DNA of 35,285 nt from an uncultured Bacteroidales bacterium (lineage in GTDB: Bacteria > Bacteroidota > Bacteroidia > Bacteroidales > Muribaculaceae). The translations under genes were made by a program, and so were the position numbers. Positions 8,863-17,609 of the stretch are shown in pieces (position 1 is the first letter of the stretch; each line of letters opens with the position of its first letter). The stretch spans positions 1 through 35,285 of the forward strand of contig USIY01000001.1 of the NCBI GenBank assembly GCA_900554845.1, in the 5' to 3' direction. Under the pieces are notes generated by a model. That model searched no databases and was not told the DNA's origin. It saw only the letters and a program-made list of their open reading frames with translations.

Positions 8863-10693
8863 GTTTTGTTTCTCTAAAAGCATCCTCCAATTCATTTATA
8901 GCAGCGATAGCTTCTTTATAATCTCTTTCCATGCTTTGATCGCCTCCGGCGGATGAATATTTGGCAAACTCCGCTTCATCCACAAGATTGATCAAACGAT
9001 CCGTAACCGACGAAGGAATACTGTTGTTCTCAAGATTTTGACGAATATTGTCCCTCAGCAATTCCGATGTCGGCATTTTAAGCTTGTCGCCCAAATAACC
9101 CCATAAAGCTGTCAGCAACTCATCATAAAAGAGATCCCGGTTCTTCTTTTTCATGGCTGAAGCCGCTTTACGTAACCTGCGTCGGGCTATCTTGTCCGCG
9201 CGACGCATGTTAAGGGCTGCCATATCCTTATGTATGGAATTGTATCGCCACCACCCGACAACACTGCCTGTCAACAATATAACGGGAATCACATACCATA
9301 ACCAAAAGTACCACTTATACACCATCGGTGCATGCTTGCGATGCAATCTGTCAACATTTACTTTCTGTAACTCCGAATTGAATCTCAAACGTTTGCGGAC
9401 TTGAGACTTTGCGGAACCCTGACCTTTGCCAACAGAAATTGTATACCCTTTAGCCGTTGATGTTTCATATTGTCCTGACTCTGGATTGAAGTAAACAAGG
9501 CGAACTTCAGGAATCTTATACACACCTTCCTCAACAGGCATAAATGAGTAATCGAACACTATGTTGCCGGAGGTATTTGTCGATCCCACCGACACATTTT
9601 GCGTAGTTGTAGGTGTGTATATTTCCAGCTGCGGAGGATATAAGGTAGCCAGATCAGGCATTTGCACATATTTCAGATTGCCGGTACCGCTTACAGTATA
9701 TACAACCGACGACGTCTGGTTTGTTTTAAACTCTGAATCCTTCAGTTGAGAGGAAATAGAGAACCTCCCTACCCCTCCGCAGAAATCCGCCGGTCTCGGC
9801 TGAGGAAGAGGCTTTACATTAATGATCAGATCGTTCGGTGTAACATTCAGCTGCAAAGGTTGGCTGTAAGCCATTCCCCCGAAGAAAGGATCATGGTAAT
9901 ATTCACGACGGTCCACAGAAATTGTATATGTATTCCCGGAGACTTTCAGATTGCCCGTCATCTGGGGGAATATTATATAACGTGCTATGACGGCAGTGGC
10001 ATATGTCTTGCCGTTATACGTCTCATAGCTCAATTGCTGTGATATATCTTTGGATTCCTCTATTACAAATCCATTGAATTTAGGAGCGGCCGTAGCACCG
10101 ATAAACTTGACGGCATCATAATTGGTATAAAGTTTGACGGTGTACACCAGCGCTTCCTGCTCATAAGCGGATGTCTTTGTCACATTAGCGCGCAAGAAAA
10201 GATTTTGATCTCCATGCCCGATATATTGTGGTTTGTCGCCATCATTCGCGTCCACTGCATTCCCGGCGATATTTCCCCTGGAAGGATTTGTCTGCTGTGA
10301 AGGCATCGGTTTTCCGATATTGTATTTCACAACGTTACTTTTCACGCCTCCAACCGATATCGGGCCAAAACTATAGCTTCCTTCATTTTTAGCACGAAGA
10401 GTCATTGTCCATGTATATGACTTCTGCGTTGTGACATGACCATTAATACTGGTAGTACTCATCGATGTGCCCGTACGGTCAAAATAATTGATCGTAGCTC
10501 CCGGAACTGATTGAGGTTTTGAAGGGCTTCCATCAAGATTTATAACCTCAATTGTAATATAAAACAAGTCGCCTGTCTCTATTGTGCGCTTTCCGTGCCC
10601 GGGAGAGACAGATAGCCGTACTTCACCGGCAATTGCCAGTAAAGTCCCGAACAACAGCAACATTACCGATAAATATCTTCTCATTTTACGCAT
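8852..10693 (-). CDS. batD: BatD, full-length membrane-anchored form
   Basis: A 613-residue BatD protein. I use the ATG at 10693 (MRKMRRYLSVMLLL, a good signal peptide), 7 bases after the preceding stop; a TTG at 10711 would overlap that gene. The large periplasmic part (about 25-455) is built of immunoglobulin-like beta domains, including HDPFFGG and FNPESGQYE segments. One membrane helix follows near 465-485 (YFWLWYVIPVILL), then a basic cytoplasmic helical tail of about 125 residues (RRLRKAAS...). BatD is thought to work with the VWA proteins BatA and BatB. Residues about 250-425 align by eye with the shorter protein encoded just upstream, so the two are paralogues. Confidence 0.93.
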   Translation of the reverse strand: MRKMRRYLSVMLLLFGTLLAIAGEVRLSVSPGHGKRTIETGDLFYITIEVINLDGSPSKPQSVPGATINYFDRTGTSMSTTSINGHVTTQKSYTWTMTLRAKNEGSYSFGPISVGGVKSNVVKYNIGKPMPSQQTNPSRGNIAGNAVDANDGDKPQYIGHGDQNLFLRANVTKTSAYEQEALVYTVKLYTNYDAVKFIGATAAPKFNGFVIEESKDISQQLSYETYNGKTYATAVIARYIIFPQMTGNLKVSGNTYTISVDRREYYHDPFFGGMAYSQPLQLNVTPNDLIINVKPLPQPRPADFCGGVGRFSISSQLKDSEFKTNQTSSVVYTVSGTGNLKYVQMPDLATLYPPQLEIYTPTTTQNVSVGSTNTSGNIVFDYSFMPVEEGVYKIPEVRLVYFNPESGQYETSTAKGYTISVGKGQGSAKSQVRKRLRFNSELQKVNVDRLHRKHAPMVYKWYFWLWYVIPVILLTGSVVGWWRYNSIHKDMAALNMRRADKIARRRLRKAASAMKKKNRDLFYDELLTALWGYLGDKLKMPTSELLRDNIRQNLENNSIPSSVTDRLINLVDEAEFAKYSSAGGDQSMERDYKEAIAAINELEDAFRETKHGK

Positions 10694-10700
10694 ATGTATG

Positions 10701-11615
10701 TCAGATATCAATCTCAGGTGCTTTATCCGCTATGGACTGTACTTTTACCTTTACCGGTTTTGATTTCACAATCTCATATTTACCGGTTTCAGGATTGAAT
10801 ATTTCAATCCATATAGGATCAATCACCGCATTATCTTTTGAAGTTGGAATAAAAGTGCATTCCATCTGTAATTCCGATATGAGTACTCCGTCTTTCAGAT
10901 ACTGTATTCTGTTTTCTGAAAATGACTTCAGTTTGGTTCCGTTCCTGAATGCATCATGGTATTCAGGTAAAGTGCCATTATTAAGCCAACCTTTTCCTAC
11001 TACAGTAACTATGGCCGTTGCCTCTTCGTTAAGGAAAATATCGCCCGGAGGAACATTCACCTTCACATCGAAGTCGCCTACCGCACCTGAAAAATCAGAA
11101 TTTCCATCCGTCTGTGGCAAGTCCTTAACTTCTATCTGCACAGGACTTACCGGCACTTCGATACGTTCTGTGCGCATAGTCTGCATTTTCCCCCAAAAAG
11201 GATCGTCATATATTTGAGGCACTGCCACATCAACTATATAACGCCCTCCATTTAAATCATATTTGCCCGCTTTATCAATAGCAATCGCATAGCTGTCTAT
11301 AGGATAGACATACCATATTTTACCATCCTTCTCAACAATACGCGGTTCAGTAATTATATCAGCCCGTTGCAGGAAACTAAACTTTCCCTTTGACAGTGAT
11401 GAACTTTTACTTTTTCGGACATCCCGGATTTCATATCCCGGAGTCCATAAATATAAAGTCAGCACAGCCGGTTCTCTATGATAAAGATTCAGTTTATCTT
11501 CATTCCAGCTTAACTTGAACTGACTCTTGTCTATACCTACCGACTTCTGGGCGTAATTGACGCCCGCATACAATAATATGACGGCAAACAACAATATGGA
11601 TCTAAATTTACGCAT
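10701..11615 (-). CDS. Short BatD-like periplasmic protein without membrane tail
   Basis: Start taken at the ATG at 11615, giving a signal peptide (MRKFRSILLFAVILLYAGVNYAQ); a TTG at 11636 would overlap batC. The 304-residue product is predicted to be exported and has no second membrane helix. It matches the C-terminal half of the BatD periplasmic region in order: YDDPFWGKM against BatD YHDPFFGGM, SDFSGAVGDFDV against ADFCGGVGRFSI, VGKGWLNNGTLPEY against SGTGNLKYVQMPDL, and IFNPETGKYE against YFNPESGQYE. It therefore looks like a BatD paralogue lacking the membrane helix and cytoplasmic tail. It sits between batC (14 bases) and batD (7 bases). A soluble partner or competitor of BatD is inference only. 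Confidence 0.8.
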   Translation of the reverse strand: MRKFRSILLFAVILLYAGVNYAQKSVGIDKSQFKLSWNEDKLNLYHREPAVLTLYLWTPGYEIRDVRKSKSSSLSKGKFSFLQRADIITEPRIVEKDGKIWYVYPIDSYAIAIDKAGKYDLNGGRYIVDVAVPQIYDDPFWGKMQTMRTERIEVPVSPVQIEVKDLPQTDGNSDFSGAVGDFDVKVNVPPGDIFLNEEATAIVTVVGKGWLNNGTLPEYHDAFRNGTKLKSFSENRIQYLKDGVLISELQMECTFIPTSKDNAVIDPIWIEIFNPETGKYEIVKSKPVKVKVQSIADKAPEIDI

Positions 11616-11629
11616 CAGTGGATTTTTTA

Positions 11630-12400
11630 TTACCAACGTTTTGTTGAGCGGCCAGAACCGACTGACTTATCACCCTTGTTGGCTTTGTTGACTCTGGCTC
11701 GCGTCTGATTCTCCTTATTGTCCATTGCTTGAAGAATACGTTCCGCCGTCTGCTCGTTCAGTTTCTGGTCTTGAGGACTCTGCTGATTTTTCCGCTGATC
11801 CTCTTGATTTCGATTCTGCTTATTATCTTGCTGGTCCTTGTTATCTTTCTGATCCTGTTTCTTATCTTGATTCTGCTGGTTCTGCTGATTCTTGTCTTGA
11901 TTCTGCTGCTGAAGTTTTTTCTGAGCTATCCTCAGATTCTTTCGAGCATTCTCGTCGTTAGGATCAATTCTCAACGACTGTTTGTAGTACTGAATGGCCT
12001 TTTCATACTGCTCAGCATTGAATTCAAGATTACCGAGATTATAGTTGGCTTTCGCTGCGATTCCGGGTTTGTCCTTAGAACGCGACGCCACATCCGATAA
12101 GTTTTTACGCGCTTTATCCAGCATCTGAACATTCGCCGGAGTAGTGTCCTTTGGATTCTTTACCTGACGCAATTGCGACAAACCGAGGTTATAGCGTGCC
12201 GATGTTGATTGAGGATTCTCCTTCAAGGCCTCTTCATATACACTGGCGGCCTCGATGTATTTCCTGTCGGTATAAAGTTTATTGCCTTTGGAGACAAGTT
12301 TCCTTTCCGCACGTGTCGACGCCTGAACAGTCTCTACACCGACTCCCATAGTCAACATCAACACAAATATATATATTATCCTTCTTCCCATAATATTCAT
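11630..12400 (-). CDS. batC: BatC, TPR protein with Gln/Asn-rich tail
   Basis: Exported TPR protein of 256 residues from the ATG at 12400. ATGs at 12421 and 12391 are alternatives; the signal peptide GRRIIYIFVLMLTMGVGVETVQAS is kept in all. Two or three TPR units follow (NKLYTDRKYIEAASVYEEAL..., NYNLGNLEF-like YEKAIQYYKQSLRIDP). A low-complexity Gln/Asn/Asp/Lys stretch covers about 163-214, and the tail is short and basic. BatC proteins of Bacteroides and Leptospira have this TPR plus charged-tail plan. It lies 112 bases after batB, the largest gap inside the operon, with an inverted repeat in that gap. The tail is probably disordered. Confidence 0.9.
   Translation of the reverse strand: MNIMGRRIIYIFVLMLTMGVGVETVQASTRAERKLVSKGNKLYTDRKYIEAASVYEEALKENPQSTSARYNLGLSQLRQVKNPKDTTPANVQMLDKARKNLSDVASRSKDKPGIAAKANYNLGNLEFNAEQYEKAIQYYKQSLRIDPNDENARKNLRIAQKKLQQQNQDKNQQNQQNQDKKQDQKDNKDQQDNKQNRNQEDQRKNQQSPQDQKLNEQTAERILQAMDNKENQTRARVNKANKGDKSVGSGRSTKRW
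11759..11914 (-). repeat. Low-complexity CAA/AAC/GAT codon tract in batC
   Basis: About 156 bases encode a run dominated by Gln, Asn, Lys and Asp (QNQQNQDKKQDQKDNKDQ and similar). On the plus strand it reads as imperfect TTCTGCTGATTC- and CTTGATTCTG-like repeats. Such tracts can change length by slippage. Confidence 0.75.
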
Positions 12401-12477
12401 ATTAAACAAGCAACCTCTCATATCAACATCCTGTTACCTCTACGTTAAATTCAAAATTCCAAAACGCTTCTCCTAAC

Positions 12478-12500
12478 AAACATCAAAAGAGAGGATGTTT
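12478..12500. repeat. Inverted repeat between batB and batC
   Basis: AAACATC and GATGTTT are perfect 7-base complements separated by 9 bases. The hairpin would form 13 bases after the batB stop in the operon mRNA. No U-tract follows on the minus strand, so an attenuator or mRNA-stability element is more likely than a full terminator. It could also be chance. Confidence 0.35.
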
Positions 12501-12512
12501 ACATTGTTTCAA

Positions 12513-13568
12513 TCAGTTATTCTTTACCGATTCCTTCTTGAAGAATGTAATTTTGTCAAGCCAGCTTATCTTGCGCTCCAACAGGAATATATCAGCAACA
12601 GCCGCAGCTAAGGAAAGAAGCGCAAAAATCCAAAACAACTCATCATGTTGGGAATATACACTCGCTTCCAATGATGCCTTTTTAAGTGTATCCAGCTGAC
12701 GATCCAACTCGCTCAAAGCGTCTCGATTAGAAGCATTCACATATATACCTTTGGCATTCTTCGCAATCTCCGCCGCAAGATCTTCATTCAACGCTGTGCG
12801 TACCGGCGAACCAGTTTCGGGATCTATCATCACGCCGCCGTTGCCTTCCGGCACTGTAACGGCTGTTGATGATCCCACACCGACCACATCGACCTGGATA
12901 CCTTTGCGGCCTGCTTCCGATGCGGCTTTCATAACTCCTTCCTTATCCTCTAGTTCCTCTGCATCCGTTATCAATATAAGGGCTTTTCCTATGTTCTTAT
13001 TGTCGGAGAAGGAATTCATGGCCATATCTATGGCAGCGGTTATATTGGTACCCTGATCCTTGATCTGAGCCGGATCTATACTGTTGAGGAACATCTTGGC
13101 CGAAACATAGTCATTGGTAACGGGAATTAAAGTATATGCGCTGTTGGCGTACACAATCAGACCCACTCTGTCATTATCCAGACGATTGATAAGTTTCTCC
13201 AGAGTAAATTTGGCAGTACGCATTCGTGAGGTTCCGTTATCCTCAGAAGAGGCGGAGGCAAGCATTGAATTCGAAGCATCCACTGCAATTATGACCTCAA
13301 TTCCTTCTTTGGTGGTTTTCTGATTCTTGATTCCCCCCCACGGACGAGCCATAGCTATTATCAGAAGACTTAACGCAGCCATCTGAACACAAATCTTCAA
13401 CGGAGCCTTATAATCTGAGACCTCCGGCATAAGCGGCATCAAAGACGCCAGCTTCCCGAAACGCTTCAGTTTTTTTCTTCGGGAATATCTGGCCAAGATA
13501 TACAATCCTATATACAGCGGCACAAGCAGCAGCAGATACAGGACTTTGGGATATGCAAAACTAAACAT
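12513..13568 (-). CDS. batB: BatB, VWA-domain membrane protein
   Basis: A 351-residue inner-membrane protein. Hydrophobic segments at about 8-27 and 57-75 precede a von Willebrand factor A domain (about 90-290), and a third membrane helix lies near 309-330. The metal-dependent adhesion site is intact: Asp-Ala-Ser-Asn-Ser at 97-101, with the conserved TDAEEL segment later. The domain probably binds a divalent metal and a protein partner. It follows batA by 13 bases and has the same layout, so the two form a paralogous VWA pair that may heterodimerise. Confidence 0.92.
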   Translation of the reverse strand: MFSFAYPKVLYLLLLVPLYIGLYILARYSRRKKLKRFGKLASLMPLMPEVSDYKAPLKICVQMAALSLLIIAMARPWGGIKNQKTTKEGIEVIIAVDASNSMLASASSEDNGTSRMRTAKFTLEKLINRLDNDRVGLIVYANSAYTLIPVTNDYVSAKMFLNSIDPAQIKDQGTNITAAIDMAMNSFSDNKNIGKALILITDAEELEDKEGVMKAASEAGRKGIQVDVVGVGSSTAVTVPEGNGGVMIDPETGSPVRTALNEDLAAEIAKNAKGIYVNASNRDALSELDRQLDTLKKASLEASVYSQHDELFWIFALLSLAAAVADIFLLERKISWLDKITFFKKESVKNN

Positions 13569-13581
13569 GATAATTAACCGT

Positions 13582-14556
13582 TTACGGAATTCTACGCAAT
13601 ACAGTATAGCGTAACAATAGGAACAGACTGTATGCGATCAAGCTGAGCCAAAGCCATGGCATGAAAGCTTCCTCAGTCTGAGTATATGTATTCACATTCA
13701 ACTTTGTTTTTTCCAAAGCATCTATCTCGGAGAATACATCCCTCAACATACGGGTGTCTGTGGCACGAAAAAACTTGCCGTTTGTGATCTGCGCAATATT
13801 TTTCAATGTGGCTTCATCGATTTTGGTCTCCATTGTAGTAGTGGAGAATCCATATGGATCCGTTATCTGTATCGATCCGTTTGTACCTACTCCTATTGTA
13901 TAGATTTTAATGCCTTTTTCTTTGGCGATCTGGGCAGCAGTGGAAGGAGCCACATCTCCGGCATTGTTTGTACCGTCTGTCAAGAGAATGATGCTCTTGG
14001 ATTTCGCCTGGCCGGAGACTATACGGTTTATTGCACTGGCAATACCGTCTCCAATTGCAGTTCCATCATTGAGATCTCCTACTTTCACATTTTGTATAGC
14101 GTTCACCAAAGCCGCTTTATCCGATGTCAATGGCATCAAAGAAAGAGATTCGCCGGAGAATACAACAAGTCCGATATTGTCGTTTGTACGTTGTCCCACG
14201 AACTTTGTGGCCACGCTTTTTGCCGCTTCAAAACGAGTGGGTCTTAAATCAGTGGCCAACATCGAACTCGAGATGTCAAGAGCCAATACAATATCTGTTC
14301 CTTCCACATTCGAAGAATGCAGACTGTCATAAGTCTGAGGACGTGCCAAGGCTATAATCAATCCTCCTATGGCCACAAGCTGCAACCCAAAACAAAAATG
14401 CATCAGAAAAACCTTGATCGAAGCTTTGCCGCCTCGAAACGGAGAAAGAGTCGAAATCCCTACTGAAGGATCTCCTCCTCGCCATTTCCATACATACCAT
14501 GCTATTAGCGGTATATATATAAGGAACAACAACAACATTAAGGGATGAAGCATCAT
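13582..14556 (-). CDS. batA: BatA, VWA-domain membrane protein
   Basis: A 324-residue protein with membrane segments at about 5-22 and 50-70, a VWA domain at about 88-280 and a C-terminal helix near 300-320. The MIDAS motif Asp-Ile-Ser-Ser-Ser is at 94-98, with TDGTNNAGD further on. Proteins of this type (BatA, aerotolerance operon) are encoded after MoxR ATPases and DUF58 proteins in many bacteria, and MoxR is proposed to act as a chaperone for such VWA proteins. The ATG overlaps the upstream stop by 4 bases, suggesting translational coupling. A second Met directly follows the first, so the start could be 3 bases later. Confidence 0.93.
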   Translation of the reverse strand: MMLHPLMLLLFLIYIPLIAWYVWKWRGGDPSVGISTLSPFRGGKASIKVFLMHFCFGLQLVAIGGLIIALARPQTYDSLHSSNVEGTDIVLALDISSSMLATDLRPTRFEAAKSVATKFVGQRTNDNIGLVVFSGESLSLMPLTSDKAALVNAIQNVKVGDLNDGTAIGDGIASAINRIVSGQAKSKSIILLTDGTNNAGDVAPSTAAQIAKEKGIKIYTIGVGTNGSIQITDPYGFSTTTMETKIDEATLKNIAQITNGKFFRATDTRMLRDVFSEIDALEKTKLNVNTYTQTEEAFMPWLWLSLIAYSLFLLLRYTVLRRIP

Positions 14557-15596
14557 TTCGCACCCCCTTTCTTTTTACTGAATTGTGGTTTTGCCGATTT
14601 CTTATCTTTCTTGACCGCAGTAACTGTACCATCTTCCGCTTCCGGTACTGGAGCAGGTTTGGTCTCCTCCACAAATCGCACAGCATCGTCATAACTTGCG
14701 ATATTGTCTTCCGGCAAAGGCCGGACTTTCGCAAATTTCACGAAGTCTGCCATATCCAGAATCTTACGAAAATATGATCTCTTATCTTTGGTTTCTGAAT
14801 TTTTTCCTAATGCTCCAAGAATTTGACGAGAGGTCATCTCAGCGGCATTGATGCCGAAACGACGGTATAGATAACGACGTAGAATGTCGGTCAATTCAGT
14901 GTAATATTCCTTCTCCAGACCTTGCTCCCACAGTTTCTGGGTCTTTAGGGCCCGCAGATTTTTAGTGGCCTCTTCATATGGAGTTGGCTCCGGTTTCTTC
15001 GGCAATAACGATCCATTCTTCTTATATCTTCTGATACCGTAGATCACTCCTCCAGTCAGCAGCAACAACAGCAGAATCAACCACCAGAAATTCAGCACCC
15101 AGTCGGGCACCCAGTCGAAAAATGAAGGATCTTCCGGATCGGCTGTTCCGGCATAATCTGCTATAGGGTCCTCGGCATTGGCTGATACCGGAACAACCTT
15201 TAGCGCCACACGGTTTGATCTGGCGGTGTCACGGCCCACCACATATTCGATTGAAGGCAACTCATAAGCGCCGGAATCAAAACTTTGAACAGGAATTGCG
15301 AACATGATGCGTCGTTGAGATCCCATATCTACGGTGTCGATCTTGGCAGGAGCCCTCAATTCCACGCTGTCTCCGCACACTGTGGCATATCCACGTTCGC
15401 GCAACTGATTGAACAACGGGAAATGTCCCTTTGCATCTTTTGGCTCCTCCACCATGAGCTGCAGGACACGCATCTTTCCCATTATCATGGTATTGCTGTC
15501 GAGCACGGCCTTGACCACAGGAGCGGCGCAAAGCTTTGCCATACCGCAAAACAGCATGAACGCGACCAATATTATATGATATATTTTCTTTCCCAT
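14553..15596 (-). CDS. Bat operon membrane protein upstream of BatA
   Basis: A 347-residue protein with a signal peptide (GKKIYHIILVAFMLFCGMAKLCAA) and a periplasmic beta-rich domain of about 140 residues that ends before a membrane helix near 168-190 (FWWLILLLLLLTGGVIYG). A cytoplasmic helical domain follows (YYTELTDILRRYLYRRFGI..., about 230-310), with a Lys/Pro-rich tail. The cytoplasmic part recalls DUF4381-like proteins found between DUF58 and BatA genes. It begins 3 bases after DUF58 and overlaps batA by 4 bases. Its role is unknown; topology suggests it links periplasmic parts to MoxR/DUF58 inside the cell. Confidence 0.82.
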   Translation of the reverse strand: MGKKIYHIILVAFMLFCGMAKLCAAPVVKAVLDSNTMIMGKMRVLQLMVEEPKDAKGHFPLFNQLRERGYATVCGDSVELRAPAKIDTVDMGSQRRIMFAIPVQSFDSGAYELPSIEYVVGRDTARSNRVALKVVPVSANAEDPIADYAGTADPEDPSFFDWVPDWVLNFWWLILLLLLLTGGVIYGIRRYKKNGSLLPKKPEPTPYEEATKNLRALKTQKLWEQGLEKEYYTELTDILRRYLYRRFGINAAEMTSRQILGALGKNSETKDKRSYFRKILDMADFVKFAKVRPLPEDNIASYDDAVRFVEETKPAPVPEAEDGTVTAVKKDKKSAKPQFSKKKGGAK

Positions 15597-15599
15597 AAA

Positions 15600-16478
15600 T
15601 TATCTTGCGATTGAACGACGACGGAATAGCCCCAACAATGCCTTAACGAAGTCCTCGTCGGTCGTTATCGACGCCATATCCACACCGCTCTTGGCCATAA
15701 CGGATGATATCCATTGCTGCCGGTCGTACCATGCTTTAGCATACATCTTGCGTACGCTTTTGCTGCCGGTGTCAATCCATCCGGTACGGCCCGTCTCCAG
15801 ATCTTTCATCTTAACAAGTCCCACATCCGGCATTTCAGAATCTCTACGGTCGTATACTTGAATCGTAGCCAGGTCATGCTTCCTGTTGGCGATCATCAAG
15901 CTTTGCGTGTAATCATGACTGTCGATCATATCGGAAATCAGAAACGCCGTGGTACGTTTCTTAATGGCATTCGTAAGGAAACGCAACGCGACATCTATAT
16001 CAGTGCCGTCATTTTCCGGCACAAAATTAATAATCTCCCGTATAATCAAAAGAATGTGTTTCCGGCCCTTTTTCGGCGGTATGAATTTTTCAACCTTGTC
16101 GCTGAAAAGAATCATACCGACCTTGTCATTATTCTGAATTGACGAGAATGCAAGAGTGGCGGCAATCTCCGCCATTTTTTCCATCTTCTGCTCGCCCACA
16201 GCGCCGAAATTACGGCTGCCGCTGACATCGACCAACAGCATAACCGTCATCTCACGCTCTTCTTCATAAACCTTTACAAATGGTTTGTTATGACGAGCGG
16301 TCACGTTCCAATCGATATCACGCACATCATCGCCGGGAACATATTCACGTACTTCAGAAAAAATCACTCCTCTCCCTTTGAAAGCGCTGTGATATTCTCC
16401 CGCGAATATGTTCTGGCTCAATCCGCGCGTCTTGATTTCGATCTTACGGACTTTTTTCAGCAATTCATTAGCATCCAC
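15600..16478 (-). CDS. DUF58 domain protein (VWA-like), MoxR partner
   Basis: A 292-residue cytoplasmic protein starting with GTG at 16478 (MDANELLKKVRKIEIKTRG, the usual N-terminus for this family, so the rare start is probably right). The DUF58 signature GDDVRDIDWNVTAR lies at about 49-62, followed by a VWA-like core with LLVDVSGSRNFG at about 86-97, so the DxSxS metal site is kept. DUF58 proteins are almost always encoded next to MoxR ATPases and are thought to be their substrates or adaptors. It begins 12 bases after moxR. Confidence 0.93.
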   Translation of the reverse strand: MDANELLKKVRKIEIKTRGLSQNIFAGEYHSAFKGRGVIFSEVREYVPGDDVRDIDWNVTARHNKPFVKVYEEEREMTVMLLVDVSGSRNFGAVGEQKMEKMAEIAATLAFSSIQNNDKVGMILFSDKVEKFIPPKKGRKHILLIIREIINFVPENDGTDIDVALRFLTNAIKKRTTAFLISDMIDSHDYTQSLMIANRKHDLATIQVYDRRDSEMPDVGLVKMKDLETGRTGWIDTGSKSVRKMYAKAWYDRQQWISSVMAKSGVDMASITTDEDFVKALLGLFRRRSIAR

Positions 16479-16490
16479 GACAAAGAGAAA

Positions 16491-17486
16491 TTAAGGAACG
16501 GCGACTTTATCAAGGATATCCGTAATGATGTCGTCGGAACTGATATTGCTTGCCTCCGCCTCGTACGTAAGGCCTATGCGATGACGCAACACGTCATGGC
16601 ATACCGCACGAACATCTTCAGGGATGACATAGCCTCGACCCTGAAGGAACGCATATGCACGCGATGCCAAGGCCAACGATATCGAAGCACGGGGAGACGC
16701 TCCGAAACTTATGAGACTCTGCAAATCATTCAGCCCGAATTTGGCAGGGACACGTGTGGCGAAAACTATATCAACAATATAATTCTCTATTTTTTCATCG
16801 ATATATATCTTCTCCACTATTTTCTGGACTTCCAGAATTTCTTTAGGATCAAGTACCGGACGCACAGGTTCCAGAACGCCGCGGATGTTCTGCCGAATGA
16901 TTTGCTTCTCCTCCTCCTTCTTCGGATAGCCTATTACAACCTTCAACAGGAAACGGTCAACCTGGGCCTCCGGAAGCGGATATGTACCTTCCTGCTCAAT
17001 AGGATTCTGGGTAGCCATTACCAGGAAAGGATCCGGCAATCTGAAAGTTTCTTCTCCGATCGTGACCTGACGTTCCTGCATTGCTTCGAGCAAAGCGCTC
17101 TGAACTTTGGCGGGAGCTCGGTTTATTTCATCGGCGAGCACGAAATTTGCAAATATTGGGCCTTTCTTGACTTCAAAAGTTTCTTTTTTAACGCTGTATA
17201 TCTGTGTGCCGAGCACATCCGCCGGCAAAAGGTCAGGGGTGAACTGGACACGGCTGTATTTGGCGTCAACCAGATTAGCCAGGGTCTTTATAGCTAATGT
17301 CTTGGCCAAGCCGGGAACGCCTTCCAGCAGGATATGTCCATTGCATAGCAACGCTATCAACAATGAGTCAACCAGATGCTCCTGGCCGACGATCCTGCGA
17401 TCCATACCCGTGCGGATCATGCTTACAAAACTGCTTTTGGAGGCTATCAGATCATTCAACTCCCTGATGTTCACTGTTTCTTCCAT
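16491..17486 (-). CDS. MoxR-family AAA+ ATPase
   Basis: First gene of the Bat operon. The 331-residue protein has Walker A GVPGLAKT at 56-63, Walker B FVLADE at about 115-120, a sensor region MATQNPIEQEGTYPLPEAQ at about 157-175 and the AAA-lid-3 domain after about 240. MoxR proteins hydrolyse ATP and are thought to help assemble or activate VWA-domain protein complexes, here most likely BatA, BatB and the DUF58 protein. A promoter match with a perfect -7 box lies about 50 bases upstream, and all eight following genes run in the same direction with short gaps or overlaps. Confidence 0.95.
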   Translation of the reverse strand: MEETVNIRELNDLIASKSSFVSMIRTGMDRRIVGQEHLVDSLLIALLCNGHILLEGVPGLAKTLAIKTLANLVDAKYSRVQFTPDLLPADVLGTQIYSVKKETFEVKKGPIFANFVLADEINRAPAKVQSALLEAMQERQVTIGEETFRLPDPFLVMATQNPIEQEGTYPLPEAQVDRFLLKVVIGYPKKEEEKQIIRQNIRGVLEPVRPVLDPKEILEVQKIVEKIYIDEKIENYIVDIVFATRVPAKFGLNDLQSLISFGASPRASISLALASRAYAFLQGRGYVIPEDVRAVCHDVLRHRIGLTYEAEASNISSDDIITDILDKVAVP

Positions 17487-17537
17487 AATTATTTATCTTC
17501 CTTGCGCCAATTACGGCACGTTTCTTGTTTTCTGACT

Positions 17538-17546
17538 GCAAAAATA
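17538..17546 (-). promoter_or_regulatory. Predicted -7 box of the moxR-bat operon
   Basis: On the minus strand TATTTTTGC (17546 to 17538) fits TAnnTTTG exactly. No TTTG is found 18-21 bases upstream, so the -33 element is weak or absent. The transcript would start near 17531 with about 45 untranslated bases before the moxR ATG. Confidence 0.5.
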
Positions 17547-17609
17547 ATATTTATTAAGTTAATACGGTTAAAATCGTATGTTAAATTACCTTATTTTGGT
17601 GTTAATACA

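Noticed and set aside
8863..8895. Longer batE start at 8895
   Set aside because: It would put 11 charged residues before the signal peptide and deepen the overlap with batD from 11 to 44 bases.
10694..10711. TTG start of batD overlapping the preceding gene
   Set aside because: The ATG at 10693 gives a normal signal peptide and a 7-base gap, like its neighbours.
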